Assembly: GCA_025594325.1 (NCBI GenBank)
Contig: JANHCV010000004.1
Coordinates: 372,001 to 436,000 of the forward strand
Length of the DNA stretch: 64,000 nucleotides
Source of the DNA: Blastocladiella emersonii ATCC 22665
Taxonomy: Eukaryota > Blastocladiomycota > Blastocladiomycetes > Blastocladiales > Blastocladiaceae
Direction of reading: 5' to 3'
The translations under genes and the position numbers were made by a program. Positions 44,624 through 55,567 of the stretch are shown here, piece by piece; the first letter of the stretch is position 1; each line of letters starts with the position of its first letter. The notes beneath the pieces were generated by a model, which ran no database searches, was not told the origin of the DNA, and saw only the letters and a program-made list of their open reading frames with translations.

Positions 44624-47287
44624 TTACTCGGACTTGGGCTTCCCGTTGGCGTCTGGCCGGGGCGGGAGCGGGGGTTTCTCGGCGCCGCCCGCCGCGGTCG
44701 CCGTGGTGGTGTTCATGGAGTGCATGACGTACTCGTTGACGGACCCGACGATCCCGCGCCCGCCCGTGGCCTCGTGCACCTTCTCGCCGACCTGGCGCGC
44801 GACCTCGGCGCCGACGCGCGACCCGACGACCATGAGCGGGCCGGACATGCCCGTCGCGTACACGACGAACCCGACGGCGCCGAGGAAGATGAGGAACAGG
44901 AGCAGCATCGGGCTGCGCAGCAGCTCAACAAACTCGTTCCACCCGAGGACCACCATGACGCCGAGCAGCCACCGCGGGATGTGCGCCTGCGTGGCCACCA
45001 CCGACCGCTTCGCGTCCGTGTACATGGCGTCGGCCTCGAGCCGGAACCGCGACTGCAGCGTCGCCGTCTTGGACGCGGGCAGCAGCGGCTTGCGCAGCGC
45101 GACGATCGACCGGTGCAGCTCGTCGGCGACCGCCTCGTCGACGCCGCCCGACGCGAACAGGCTGCGGGTGCCCTCGCCGCTCTCGCCGGCCTTGCCGTTG
45201 ATGCCGAGACTCGCCTCGAGCGCGGTCACGGACGGCAGGTCCGCGACAACAAACGCCTGCAGGGTGTTCTGGGCGACCTCGCGGGCGCGGCGGTACGCGC
45301 CGTCGATATCGTCGGACGGCTTCCAGACGCGGGGCACGCCGTGCTCGTCGTAGCGGAAGCTGGCCTCGAACGTGTGCTTGAGCTTCTGGACGAGCGCGGC
45401 TTCCGTGGTGGCCGTCGCAAGCGCGTCACGGAGGGACGTGATGCTGGCGGTACGCAGGGCGGCAATGCGCGCGTCGCGCTCCGCGTCCGTGATGCGCAGC
45501 GCCGTGGCGCGCGTGGTCAGGTCCTCCTCGGCCGAGCTCAGCTCGTCGCGGAACACGGCGTCGACGCGCGGCCACATGTCGGCGGTCGGCGTCGCCAGCA
45601 GCTCGGCGACCGCGTCGGGCAGGTCGCTCTGCACCTTGCGCTCCACGGCGTGCACGAGCTTGGCCAGCTCGTCGTCGCGCCGCTGCTGGATCAGGTGGTC
45701 GAGCTCGTCGCGGAGCGCCGCGGCCGGCTCGTCGAACGACCACTCGGCCTCGGTCATGCGCGAGGCTACAGATGGGAGTGGGTGAGTGGGCGCTCGCGGT
45801 ACGTGTGAGAAGCGAGCGTACAGGTGGCAATGTTGGAAAAGTAGGCGAGGACCTCGGTCTGGGCGGCCTCGACGACGTTGTAGAAGTCGGCCGACTTGGC
45901 CTTGAGGCGGAACTAGAGGACGTACACACAAGTCAGCAACGGAGACCAAAACCTGAACCCGCGAAAAACGTACGTCGAGACTGCTCTTGAAAAGGACAAC
46001 AGCGCGGCGATGCGCGTTGCGCAGCTGGCCCGAGTAGGCGATGAACGCGGCGGCGTGGGCGCGGTCAACGAGGTCGCGGCGCTTGCGCTGGTAGACGGCC
46101 TTGTGGTAGCGCGAGGCCTGGGTGTCGAAGGGGGCGAGGGCGGCGTCGAGGGCGGCGTTGAGGGTCGCGCCGAGCGTCTCGACGACGTTGCCCGCATCGA
46201 CCTGGGTCTTGGCCGCGACGACGGCGGTCGTGAACCCGTCGAGCGCCGTGGCGGCGAGCTCGTCGCAGCGGAACTGGGCGAGAAGCTCCTGCTGCGACGG
46301 CAGGTCGAGGTCGCGGTTCGAGTTGATCTGGGCCCAAATGTCGCGCGCAAAGTGCGGGAAGCCGTCGGCGGGGATGCCCTTCTTGTAGTGCGGGCGGAAC
46401 ACGTAGTCGAGATGGTACGGGTCGACGAAGCGGCGGCGCAGGGCGGAGGCCTCGGCCTCAAAGTCCTTGGGCATGAGGCGCTTGTGCGGCAGCGAGGTGA
46501 AGGTCACGTCAAAGAACTGCTGCAGCGTGGAGTCCTCGAGCCCGGCGGGCTTGGCGAGCGAGGCCCAGATCTTGTTGAGGTCGGCCGAGACCGTGTCGGC
46601 GAGGTTGGCGAGCGGGGTGCCCGAGGCGTGGTCGCGGATGACGAAGAAGAGGTGGGTCTTGGGGGCGTTCTTCTTCTGGAACAGCTGCAGGTTGACCTCC
46701 ATGACCGTCTTGAGCAGGCCCATGTTGGCGCCGTGGTACAGGCCGACCATGTGCTCCCACATGTTGAGGATGATGACCTCGGCAATGGCGAGCGCGAACA
46801 GCGACGACTTGCGCTCGAAGTCCTGGTCCTCGCCGCGCTCGCGGCCGTCGGTGCCCTCCACGTCCATGACGAGCGTCGGCAGCGCGGGCGCGCGCGCGAG
46901 CCAGATGCCCTTGGTCGTCTGGCCGCGCGACGCCTCGTTCATGACGGCAAAGTCGGTCTGGAACAGGCGGTTGAGCAGCGTCGACTTGCCCGTCGACTGC
47001 GACCCGAACACGGCCACCAGGTTGTAGTCGAAGCCGCGGCCCGCCATGTCCCAGGTGCGCTCCATGTACGCCTCGAGGTCGGCCGAGAAGTCCTTGTTCT
47101 CGTCGATGATCTGCAGCCGCGGCGTCGGGCCGTCGGCGTGGGGAGCGGCGCCGTGGCCGTTGCCGTTGGGCGGCAGGTCGCGCGACGTCGGCTCGGGCGG
47201 CGACATGGGGAGCGGGGCGGCGGCGGTAGCGGGGCTGTGCGCGTCGGTGGCCTCGTTCGGCGGCGACGAGATGTCCCAGTTGGACAT
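44624..47287 (-). CDS. SEY1/RHD3-type ER-shaping GTPase (atlastin functional analogue)
   Basis: Three exons (47287-45974, 45912-45822, 45765-44624) give 848 residues; the two introns (60 and 56 bases) have GTACG donors. The GTPase domain shows the P-loop GSQSTGKS (95-102), G3 DVEGTDG (from Asp142) and G4 RD (218-219). A long helical bundle follows. Two membrane segments form a hairpin around 735-780 (LLGVMVVLGW..., then MLLLFLIFLGAVGFVVYATG), with a short cytosolic tail. SEY1 mediates homotypic fusion of endoplasmic-reticulum tubules. Length matches the fungal family. All motifs are intact. Without splicing, the frame would stay open but would insert unrelated residues in the helical region. 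Confidence 0.95.
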   Translation of the reverse strand: MSNWDISSPPNEATDAHSPATAAAPLPMSPPEPTSRDLPPNGNGHGAAPHADGPTPRLQIIDENKDFSADLEAYMERTWDMAGRGFDYNLVAVFGSQSTGKSTLLNRLFQTDFAVMNEASRGQTTKGIWLARAPALPTLVMDVEGTDGRERGEDQDFERKSSLFALAIAEVIILNMWEHMVGLYHGANMGLLKTVMEVNLQLFQKKNAPKTHLFFVIRDHASGTPLANLADTVSADLNKIWASLAKPAGLEDSTLQQFFDVTFTSLPHKRLMPKDFEAEASALRRRFVDPYHLDYVFRPHYKKGIPADGFPHFARDIWAQINSNRDLDLPSQQELLAQFRCDELAATALDGFTTAVVAAKTQVDAGNVVETLGATLNAALDAALAPFDTQASRYHKAVYQRKRRDLVDRAHAAAFIAYSGQLRNAHRRAVVLFKSSLDVRFSRVQVLVSVADLCVRPLVPPQGQVGRLLQRRRGRPDRGPRLLFQHCHLYARFSHVPRAPTHPLPSVASRMTEAEWSFDEPAAALRDELDHLIQQRRDDELAKLVHAVERKVQSDLPDAVAELLATPTADMWPRVDAVFRDELSSAEEDLTTRATALRITDAERDARIAALRTASITSLRDALATATTEAALVQKLKHTFEASFRYDEHGVPRVWKPSDDIDGAYRRAREVAQNTLQAFVVADLPSVTALEASLGINGKAGESGEGTRSLFASGGVDEAVADELHRSIVALRKPLLPASKTATLQSRFRLEADAMYTDAKRSVVATQAHIPRWLLGVMVVLGWNEFVELLRSPMLLLFLIFLGAVGFVVYATGMSGPLMVVGSRVGAEVARQVGEKVHEATGGRGIVGSVNEYVMHSMNTTTATAAGGAEKPPLPPRPDANGKPKSE

Positions 47288-47638
47288 GCTACTGGCGGTG
47301 TTGGCGATGAGTTGGTGGTGGTCGGTGGCGCATCATCATCGGCCAGCGCGCGATCGCATAGCATACGTTTACGTGGCAGGGAGTCTGGGAGAGCGTGAGA
47401 GGGCGTGCAGGCCGGGCGGCACTTTGAGTTGAAGAGGAGAGCGGGGGCCGATGGCGCAGGAGAACGGGCGCCTTCGGTTCCGCAGGCGAGGTGAGGCACC
47501 ACTCGAAACCGCCAGCGCCACGCTGAAAAACGCGCGTGGATCAGCGTCACATGACCCAAGTTGACGTCACTCGAGCGCCCCAAAACGGTAGTGTCTCGCG
47601 CTTCTCGTTTGTCTCCACCGTCTCCCCCCGAAATCGCC
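47288..47638. other. Bidirectional promoter region, SEY1 and COX18-like
   Basis: This 351-base gap lies between divergent start codons. I see no clear TATA box. An in-frame extension of the plus-strand gene starts at 47561, but the Met at 47639 opens directly on a mitochondrial presequence, so the extension is treated as leader. Confidence 0.5.
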
Positions 47639-48670
47639 ATGTATCTGTCGTCGCTCGCGTCGCGATCTTGCCGCACTGTGCTGCTGCGGCAGCGCGGGGT
47701 CTTCGCGCCCGTCGCACTTCGCGGCATGGCGACGAGCACCGCAGCGGGAGCCGCGCCGCCATCAGAGCAGCCACCAGTCATCGACATCAACCTGTCCGCG
47801 TCGCTGCCCGCCGGCACCGAGACGGCCGTCGTCGCGTCGGCCGAGCCGTTTGGCCTGTCGCCCGTTGACCTCGCGACGCTCGCCTTCGACGCGGTCCACG
47901 CTGCGTCAGGGTGGACGTGGGCGCCGACGATCCTCGCCACGACGTTCGCGCTGCGCGCGGTCCTGACGCTGCCGCTCGCCGTGCACGGCCACCGCATGGC
48001 GCGGCGCATGGCGTCACTGCGGCCCGTCGCGCGCGCGTGGTCGTCGGCGATCGCGAACGAGACGCGGCGCGAGCTGCGCGCGGCGGGCGCGCCGTTCGAG
48101 ACGTTCCAGGCAGAGTACAAGAAGCGGTACGCGGCCAAGCTCGGCGAGCTGTACGCCGAGCACGGCGTGCGGCCCGTGTTCGCCGCGCTCGCGCCCATCG
48201 CGCAGATCCCCGTCTGGGTCGCCGCCTCGCTCGCGCTGCGCCGCATGTCGGGGACGGGGGCCGGCGAAGCCCTGGTGCCGTGGCTCCAGCATGTGCCCGC
48301 CGAGTGGGCTGCCGAGGCTGCTGGGTGGTGGACGTCGCTCGCCGCCGTCGACCCGACGTGGATCGGGCCCGTGGCCCTTGGCGCCATGCACCTCGCCAAC
48401 GTGCAGCTGTCGCTCCTGCCGGGCGTCGCCGGGCCGCCGTCGTCGGCTGACAAGACCAAGGGGGACGAGGTGGCGGCCGGGTGGACGCGGCAAACGGTGG
48501 TGGTCAACGTGATGCGCGGCGTCGGCGTGCTCATGGTGCCCATCGCGTCGACCGTGCCCATGGGCCTCGTCCTCTACTGGCTCGCGTCCGCCGGCTTCTC
48601 GCTCGCCCAGAACGTGGTCCTCAAGCTCGTCCTGCCGCGCGTCGCGCCCGTTCGCGAGGATGAACTCTAA
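47639..48670 (+). CDS. Mitochondrial Oxa1/YidC-family membrane insertase, COX18-like
   Basis: This single exon encodes 343 residues. The N-terminus (MYLSSLASRSCRTVLLRQRG) is basic, Ser-rich and free of acids, as in mitochondrial targeting peptides. Hydrophobic segments lie around residues 100-120 (WTWAPTILATTFALRAVLTL), 180-205 (FAALAPIAQIPVWVAASLAL), 240-260 and 285-325, interrupted by the Arg/Lys-rich matrix loop between the first two, as in Oxa1/YidC insertases. No long basic ribosome-binding tail is present, which favours COX18/OXA2 (export of the Cox2 C-terminus) over OXA1. The assignment to family is firm; the subfamily is an inference. Confidence 0.85.
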   Translation: MYLSSLASRSCRTVLLRQRGVFAPVALRGMATSTAAGAAPPSEQPPVIDINLSASLPAGTETAVVASAEPFGLSPVDLATLAFDAVHAASGWTWAPTILATTFALRAVLTLPLAVHGHRMARRMASLRPVARAWSSAIANETRRELRAAGAPFETFQAEYKKRYAAKLGELYAEHGVRPVFAALAPIAQIPVWVAASLALRRMSGTGAGEALVPWLQHVPAEWAAEAAGWWTSLAAVDPTWIGPVALGAMHLANVQLSLLPGVAGPPSSADKTKGDEVAAGWTRQTVVVNVMRGVGVLMVPIASTVPMGLVLYWLASAGFSLAQNVVLKLVLPRVAPVREDEL

Positions 48671-48714
48671 ATGATACAAGCAACGATTTATGTATACCTG
48701 ATCCCCTCGAGAAC

Positions 48715-49819
48715 TCAGTAGAAGATGCCGCGCGTGCGGTGGATCGGGATATGCGCCATGTCCTCGGGATGCGTCTTGGCGTAATCCCAGAGGAAAAAGT
48801 CGAGCAGGACCGCCGTCGGCGCCTTCTCGCCCTCCTCGATCATCTCGACGATCCGGCGCCGCACCACCTCGACCGCCCACACGCTGCCCGCGCGGATCTC
48901 GACCTCGACGGGGTCGCCCGACGCCAGCCGGTGCGCCGGGTCCTGCAGCCGCGCCAGGAGTGCGGGAGAGTACTCGAGCAGGCCCAGGTGCACCAGCGCC
49001 TGCGGCACGCGGTAGTCGGCGAGCATCGTCAGCGAGTCAATGTCGCGGAACGCGCCCAGACCGGCGCCCTCGAAGCACGCCCACACGTCGCCGGGGAGGA
49101 TCTGCAGCCGCTTGTAGATGGCCACGCGCTCGCCCCGGTACGTCGTCTCGTCGCGGAACGTCGGGAAGTGCTCGAGAACGAGGCGCATCAGCGACTGCAC
49201 CGACCCGTTGGCCTCGCGGATCAGGTTGACGAACGAGCCGTTGAACCGCTACGTGGTTGGAGTGTGTCAGTGGTGCCCTGCGCGTGCGTCGGAGCGCACG
49301 AGAAAAGCGTACGGTCATGAGCACGTCGCCGGCCTCGCGAATAGCCTTGAGCCGCTCGTCAAACAGCGAGATCTGCGTGTCCGTCTCTCCGCGGAACACG
49401 CGGCGCAGCGTCTCCTCGCTGACGTCGCGCATGACCTTGGCCTCGGTGATCCGCACGCCCTCGTCGAGCGCGCGCATGATGGCGGCGCACAGGCTCCAGT
49501 ACCCCGTGTAGCGCTTCCCCTGGTACGCGACCGTGTACGGCTTGGTGTCGTCGTCGTGCCAGAACGAAAAGTTCATGAGGTCCAGGAAGAAGATGAACTC
49601 GGCGGCCGCGTCGTCGGCGACCGACGGGTGCAGCGGGTGCGTGCGCCACGTCGCCGGCGAGAAGCGCTGCTTGCGCAGACCCGCCAGGATCGTGTGCGCG
49701 GCGCGGTCGAGCGCAACGGGGTCCGACACGACCCGGACGTGCTCGGCGGCGGCCACGACGCGCTCGGTCGTGGCCAGGACCAGCTGCGACGGCGTCAGGG
49801 TGTCCAGAGACTGATTCAT
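48715..49819 (-). CDS. Queuosine 5'-phosphate N-glycosylase/hydrolase (DUF2419 salvage protein)
   Basis: Two exons (49819-49313, 49248-48715) give 346 residues; the 64-base intron starts GTACGC and ends CACGTAG. Family hallmarks are LDLMNFSFWHDD (near residue 83), GYWSLCAAIMRALDEG (near 107) and the C-terminal FLWDYAKTHPEDM. The enzyme releases queuine from queuosine nucleotide for reuse by the tRNA-guanine transglycosylase, modifying the wobble base of tRNAs with GUN anticodons. It is convergent with the COX18-like gene, with only 44 bases between stops, so 3' ends probably overlap. A TATA box is present close upstream. Confidence 0.92.
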
Positions 49820-49856
49820 GGTGGGTGGGTGTGGTTCGCAGCTGCTGCGGGCGAGA

Positions 49857-49864
49857 TTTATATA
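49857..49864 (-). promoter_or_regulatory. TATA box of the queuosine-salvage gene
   Basis: On the minus strand TATATAAA lies 38 bases upstream of the start codon at 49819. Spacing implies a very short leader. It is the clearest TATA element in the window; most other genes here show none. Confidence 0.55.
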
Positions 49865-50972
49865 GGCTCGCAGCGCTGCGGAGATCTGGAGCCAGGGGGA
49901 CTTGCGCACGCTGCATCAGCTGATGCTCGGCGCGAGCTTCCTTCTCTCCGACCTCGTTGCTCTCTTTCCCTCTCCCTCGGACCAGCAATGTTAATTGCAG
50001 CACAACAATGTAACTGATTGAATCATGTCTTGGACTTCGTTTCCAGTGGCGCGAGCGCTGAACGCGCAGAACGAGAAAGACGGTCCACTCTGTCCCAACT
50101 CAAGATGGGACGGATCGTCAGCTTGAACGTCGAGCAGTGTGAGACTAGAGCTTTGAACGTGAAGACCACACCCCCACAGCCCCAGCTTCGTCGCACCGCG
50201 TCGCCGCGTCCTGTGCCGGTCGGATTCGACACCTCGGGTCTTCCTGACGGCATGAACACTCGCACGTCGGTTGCTCGACGCACTTTCCCTTGATATCGGC
50301 GACTTGCGTTTTCGGCCAAGCTAGCAGTCGGGTCTCACTCGCTGTGCCTCGCCGACCTGTAATCGTGACGCTGAATCTCAGACCAGAGCGTGCATAACAG
50401 CCTCAAGAGAGAAGTCTCCTCGCCCTTCGCTCGTCGGAAATGGGCTGGGCAAACGCAGTGTGACGCACACCCTTTACCTCCTCGAGTGCGCGAGCCAGAA
50501 TCGCTCCCCTCCAGCGGGCCATCAACGCGTCAGCGCAGCACATCATGGGGGATGTGCAACTCTGCATCCGCCAAAGATGAGCTCACGCCGCATACGTGGA
50601 ACGAGTCCGAGCTGGCGCCGCCTGCGTGGAGCGAGTCTAAGCTCGCGCTGCCTCCGTGGAGCAAGTCTGAGCTCGCGCCGCCCGCGTGGAGCGAATCCAG
50701 CGCCTTCACGCGGTCCCGCGCCTCGCTGTTCAGTTGTGTTCCATTCAAGCTTGTGTTCATAAAAACCGCAGCCGCGTAAACGAGTGGAGTACCGTTCATT
50801 GTTGCGCTGTGGGGAGAACGAGAGCCCGAAAGGCGAGGGGGAAACCTTGGCGCGGAGGCGCCGCGCGGAGGTCACACCGCGTGGACGCGCGACGACCGCG
50901 ACGCGCGGCCGCGCTTTCACGCTCCCACCGCGCTCCCACCGAGCTCGACCCTCCCACACCGCCCAAAGCACA
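49865..50972. other. Intergenic region with minisatellite
   Basis: No gene is supported upstream of the first BTB gene. A frame at 50390-50779 (129 residues) runs through the 30-base repeat and encodes ELAPPAWSES decapeptides, but it has no other protein-like feature. A frame extending the BTB gene upstream to 50784 is Arg-rich and more likely leader. Confidence 0.5.
50579..50698. repeat. 30-base minisatellite, four units
   Basis: Four adjacent 30-base units share the pattern GAGCTSRCGCCGC...GTGGARCGARTCY. They start at 50579, 50609, 50639 and 50669, with a few substitutions each and no length change. It lies about 275 bases before the BTB1 start. Confidence 0.85.
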
Positions 50973-53274
50973 ATGAAAGCTAATGCAAAGAAACTGGCAA
51001 ATTTATGGAAACCTTGGGACGGCTCCCTTAGCTTCTTCCCTACCGGTTCTGGCACGGACCGCAATCCCGACTACTTGACCGACTTGTCTGAGTCGAGCGA
51101 CGCCGAGACCGACTATGCAGCCCCGAAATTCAGCTCAAACCATAGCGTCGAGCCGGATTCCGAGGCGGATGAGTCCGCGGCCGCATCTTCCGATGCAACG
51201 GAATCGGAGTTCGAGGAGTTGGAGGCGGGCGAATCGTTGGGCGAATGGTTGGGCAGCGGCAGCGACAGCAGCAGCAGCGAAAGCGAAAGCGTCGGCAGCA
51301 GCGAAAGCGAAAGCGTCGGCGGCAGCGAAAGCGACGGCGAATCCGAGGTTGATGCCGCCAGCAACCGCAATGCCGAACTGGTTATCGTAACCGACAGTGA
51401 CAGCGATAGCCATCGCGAGGGCGATCACACCAAGGACGCCTGCTCGGTCCCAGAGACCGAACCAGGCGCAGAGCTTGAACTCGACGAAACGTTCGCTCCC
51501 GCCAAAGCGTGTGGTCGAGGCTTCTGGTACATTCCCAAGTCGACTTTTCAAGATTCCCTCGGCAGGCCGTGCATTTGCACCGACTCGCTTCCCCAAACTC
51601 TGCTTCGCACCCAGCAACTCGGCGTGACTGGAAAGCAGTCGGACGTCTCGGTCGTGCTCCATGGCCGCACGTATCAGCTCCATCGCCTCATCCTCTCCCA
51701 GTATCCGTTCTTTGACCGACTGTTCGAGGACGTGTGGCACGCTCCAACGACTACAATTGGCGGGCGACTTGTGCTTCACCTCGCCTTTACACCGCCAAAT
51801 GCGGTTGGCCATGCGACCGCAGTCGAACGAGCGCTTCAGGCTTGGGAAACCGCTCTCGTCGTGATTTATGGCGGGTGCATTTCTGCTATCACGAGACGGA
51901 TTGTTCCCTTGCGGTTCCTGGATGTCGTAGAGACCGCGATTCACTTTGGTACGCCGTTGCCCCTGTTGCCTAGGCATAGAGCGAAACTGACATGCACGCG
52001 CCTCGCTGGACCAGGCCTTTCGGAATTGGAAAGCGCGTGCTTCAACTTTTTTGCTCAATGGCTCGCGTTGTCGTCAGCCTACAGCAACCCGATCAAAGCC
52101 CACTATGCACAATTTGTCGCCAATGTCTTGCGTTACTGCCACGATGAGCCAGGCCTTCCTTCGCCAACCAAGCTCATGCTTTCGACGGCAATCGCGCAGT
52201 TCCAGTTTCTCGGACCCCACCCGCTTACGCACGCTGTTTTGAAGCTCTGTCCTCGCAACCTTGTGTACCAGATTGTCATGACACCCGCGTTTTTTTCGCA
52301 CTCCGAGCTTGAGCGCTACGAATTCCTCGCTTTACTCAAGGTGCCACTTGGGATGATCCTCCTCGCCGTCCGCTTTCAATTGATTGCTCAAACTGAACAC
52401 CAGGCGGTGCTCAACTCGCCGCTTGCAACAGGGAACCCCGTCTTCCGCAACATCATCGAGTCCATGTTCTATGATTCTCTTGCGGCTTGGAGCGCGCGCC
52501 GCTCTGCCATCCTCGGCAAGGGCCCTGGTTCGATTTCCCTGCAGGGCAGTTGGACAAAACTTGACCTCAGCACTCTCTCGCGCCAAGCATCGCCTTTGAG
52601 CAAAATTTGCACCCCTGATGAGCTTGACCTCATGCAGGAATTTGCTTCCCGATTCAGCAGCGAGTGGACTGAGCTCGTCCTTTCCGTCTCCTGGTCGCCT
52701 AAGCTTACTGCTCGAGGCGCGACTAGATTGTTGACTGAACACGGTGCATCTGGAACCTCTTGGCTTGTCGCCTCACGAGTCTACACATACGGAGAGCGTG
52801 CGTTTTTCAAGGTTACTGTGTACGTTATTTTACTGCTGCGCTCCGAGGTGATGGATCGGATTTGACCCCAACGCGCACTTACGCTCCTTTAGCACCCGCC
52901 GCAGCGACGACCAGTTCGCAGAGCTTCGAGACACCAAGGCGGCTGCGATTCGGGACAAATCCCCTTATGCGCGGTTTCGCCTCACCACTTACTCTGACCA
53001 TCGCGTGCGCAGCAGCTTCCCCAAGGACGGCCCACTGACCAAACGTAGCTTTTGCGCACCAAGGAGTATTTTCGCTGGACAGCTTGGTTCGCATGTTGAC
53101 CCGGACGTGATCGTCACCGAGACCGTGACCGAGCCGTGGACCCCGCCTCGTCTGATTCACCGCGGATGCGGCGTGACCTTCGAATGCGATCGGTGGATGC
53201 CCTTGGTGGAGACGGGCCATGGCATGGAATTTCGTTTTGTCCTCGAGATACAGTGTCTCGACGTGCAGGATTGA
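50973..53274 (+). CDS. BTB/POZ-domain protein 1
   Basis: Three exons (50973-51948, 52015-52819, 52893-53274) give 720 residues. The start MKANAKKLANLWKPWDG was preferred over an in-frame Met 63 residues upstream because the extension is Arg-rich low complexity. Residues ~85-130 are acidic and Ser/Glu-rich (SDSSSSESESV repeats). The BTB fold begins near 223 (SDVSVVLHGRTYQLHRLIL, then FFDRLFED), followed by a BACK-like helical region and a C-terminal beta-rich region reminiscent of MATH-like domains. It could be a cullin-3 adaptor; this is inference. Introns begin GTACGC and GTACGT. Codons are visibly less GC-rich than in the chitin synthase or SEY1. A paralogue follows directly. Confidence 0.8.
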
Positions 53275-53504
53275 TTGACTTTGTTTGAGTATATGACTAC
53301 AAGTTTTATTGTTTGTGTTTGAACGTGAGCGGTCGAGAGCGTGGACGCGTCTCGATGCCGTCTGCCACGCGCGTCAGAATCTCGTGATCGCAGATCCTCG
53401 TGACCGACGGAAAGGAGGTTACGGTTCCCGCGCGCGTGTGACCGCCCGACGTCTGTCTCGCTCGTTCGCCGGTCTAGCTGCCTGCAATCCCGCGATTTTC
53501 GACC

Positions 53505-55271
53505 ATGGAAGCTGATGCAAATCAATTCTTGCAATCTGGATCGCTCGCTCCCCAAGCCGTTGGTTGCGAGCCGCTCGATGCTCATGCAAGCTTTCGCGAG
53601 GCGTTGGCCCAACCTTGCTCATGCCACGCAGATCATCCCCCTCTGCTTCGCCACTCTTTGCGCGTGGGATCCAGCAACGAGCACTCGGACGTCACGGTTG
53701 TGGTCGGCGACAAGCATTACCCGCTCCACACGTTTGCGCTGACGCAGGCTGGGTTCTTCGACCGCCTTCTTGGCGAAGCCTGGTACCCGTCCTCTGCAGA
53801 ACCGAATGTGATTACTGTCGCACTTCCGAACCCCGACGATTCTTCCCTCGTTGCCTGGGAGACTGCACTCGTCGCGCTCTACGGGGGGTGCACGAGCGTG
53901 CTTCTCGCGCGTCTCAACCGCGAGCTATTTGTCAGAACGCTCGAAGTGGCCATGTATTTCGGTACACCTGCTCCCGAAGCACCCATGGTGTCACGTTTGC
54001 TCTGACACGCATACCCACTGTAGACGTTTTACCACTCGTTAACGCTTGTGTCGTTTACTTCACACGCGCTCTCGCTCAGAGTATGGCCGACTCGACGCTC
54101 TCAATCTACGATTTCGCACCATTCGTCGCCAGCGTCATGATATTTTGCTTCCAGCAGCCTATCCCTGCGAATGCCACTAAGCTACTCAGCCTGTCCATTG
54201 CGCTACTCGAGTTTCTTGGCCCGCATCCGTTTACACGCGCCGTTCTCCAAGCATGTCCGCCCGACCTCGTCGCTCAAGTTGCCGCCTCACCTCGGTTTTT
54301 CGCCTCGTCGGAGATCGAACGATTCGAGTTTTTGTGCAAACTTGGTCTGCCCCTCGGTTACATTTTCAGCGCTGTCCGCCTTGGCGGAATGTCAGCTGTC
54401 GATCGCGACCGCGCGCTCTCAGCCCGGCACTTGGCATCGCGCCCCATGTACCAAACGTTGGTGCGTGCAGCTCTCTACCAAGTGCAGGTGTGGGAGGTTG
54501 AGATCAATGACTCGGACCCGAACGCGTCCTACTTTGCGAGCAAATGGCGTCCGTGGGACAAGCTTGACCTCAGCGACTTTTCTCCACTCGATTCGAAGGC
54601 TGCCCGACTTGAGGGCGCTGAGAACAGCGCAGTCACCCAGAAAGCGCAATTGTTTGCTTCACGTCCCGAGCTCCAGCTCTCCTTCACGTGCACCTCTACC
54701 GCCGGCGCTCCAACCGTCTCTGAGCGCACCATGCTTTGGGCGGGGAGCCAGTGGACGGTGAGATTCCAGTTGGCCAATGACGGATCAGATCAAGTCGCAA
54801 CACTTTCGATGTCAGGCGCTCCTCTCAAAACTAGCGAGCAACGCGTCATTCCGTGTCACTCACTCACCAAACACTCCGTGTAGCCAGCGACGCCTTCTGC
54901 CGCCCATACCTGACCCTTACATGGACCTTCCCGACTGTCGTCGGAAGCCTCGCGCTCGGTGCCGCTTGGTCTGGTACGCGACGGCAACTGTGCCGAATTC
55001 TGGCGAAGCGTGTCTGGGTCAGCCTGAGGCGGCACTTGCTCGCCACGGGGAAAAGGCCATGTCCAACGACGCACCACTCGTCTCGATCGAGCAACCGACA
55101 GAAGGACCGTGGTTTGACTTGAAGGCGCTCTCGGCCGACGCGACCATCACGGTTCGTCCTGAAGTGCAAATGATCCCAGCGCCGCTCATCAACGGCAAGA
55201 AAGTGCTGCGGTTCATGGTCGTTATTCAGCTTCTCTCCCGCCCCGTGAACAAGAAAGCGAAGCGGTCCTGA
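53505..55271 (+). CDS. BTB/POZ-domain protein 2 (tandem paralogue)
   Basis: Three exons (53505-53961, 54024-54810, 54884-55271) give 543 residues. The BTB domain starts near residue 60 (SDVTVVVGDKHYPLHTFAL, FFDRLLGEAW). WETALVALYGGCTSVL, ANATKLLSLSIALLEFLGPH and SSEIERFEFLCKLGLPLG align with matching stretches in BTB protein 1. The acidic Ser-rich N-terminus of protein 1 is missing. Both introns sit at positions equivalent to those of the neighbour, and the second is 73 bases in each gene. Its donor here is the unusual GTCAGG, so that joint is less certain, although it restores the homologous frame (QRRLLPP against TRRSDDQ). Confidence 0.78.
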
Positions 55272-55567
55272 ATATATTGTGTTTATTCACCGTTTTCGAC
55301 TTGAAGGAGGCCGCCGTGCCCTTGACCTCAGACTCGAGTAGAAAACGACATTAGCCACCCCTATTCGGATGGCTCTCACCTGACAAGCGATGGTAGCCTC
55401 GTCTTAAACCCAGTACATACAGATGGCTACACAGCGGGCAGAAATAGGAGCTGTCTCCGCTTTCGCGACGCGATGCGCCACTCGCGTGACGCGGCGGCGC
55501 CACGGTTGCCTTCCGACGCTCACTTCAGTTGGTTGCCGCTGTGCTCGCTGACCATGCGCGCGCGGCA

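Noticed and set aside
50784-50972. Upstream extension of BTB protein 1 by 63 residues
   Set aside because: The extension is Arg-rich low complexity and lies directly before a clean start (MKANAKKLANLW); treated as leader sequence.
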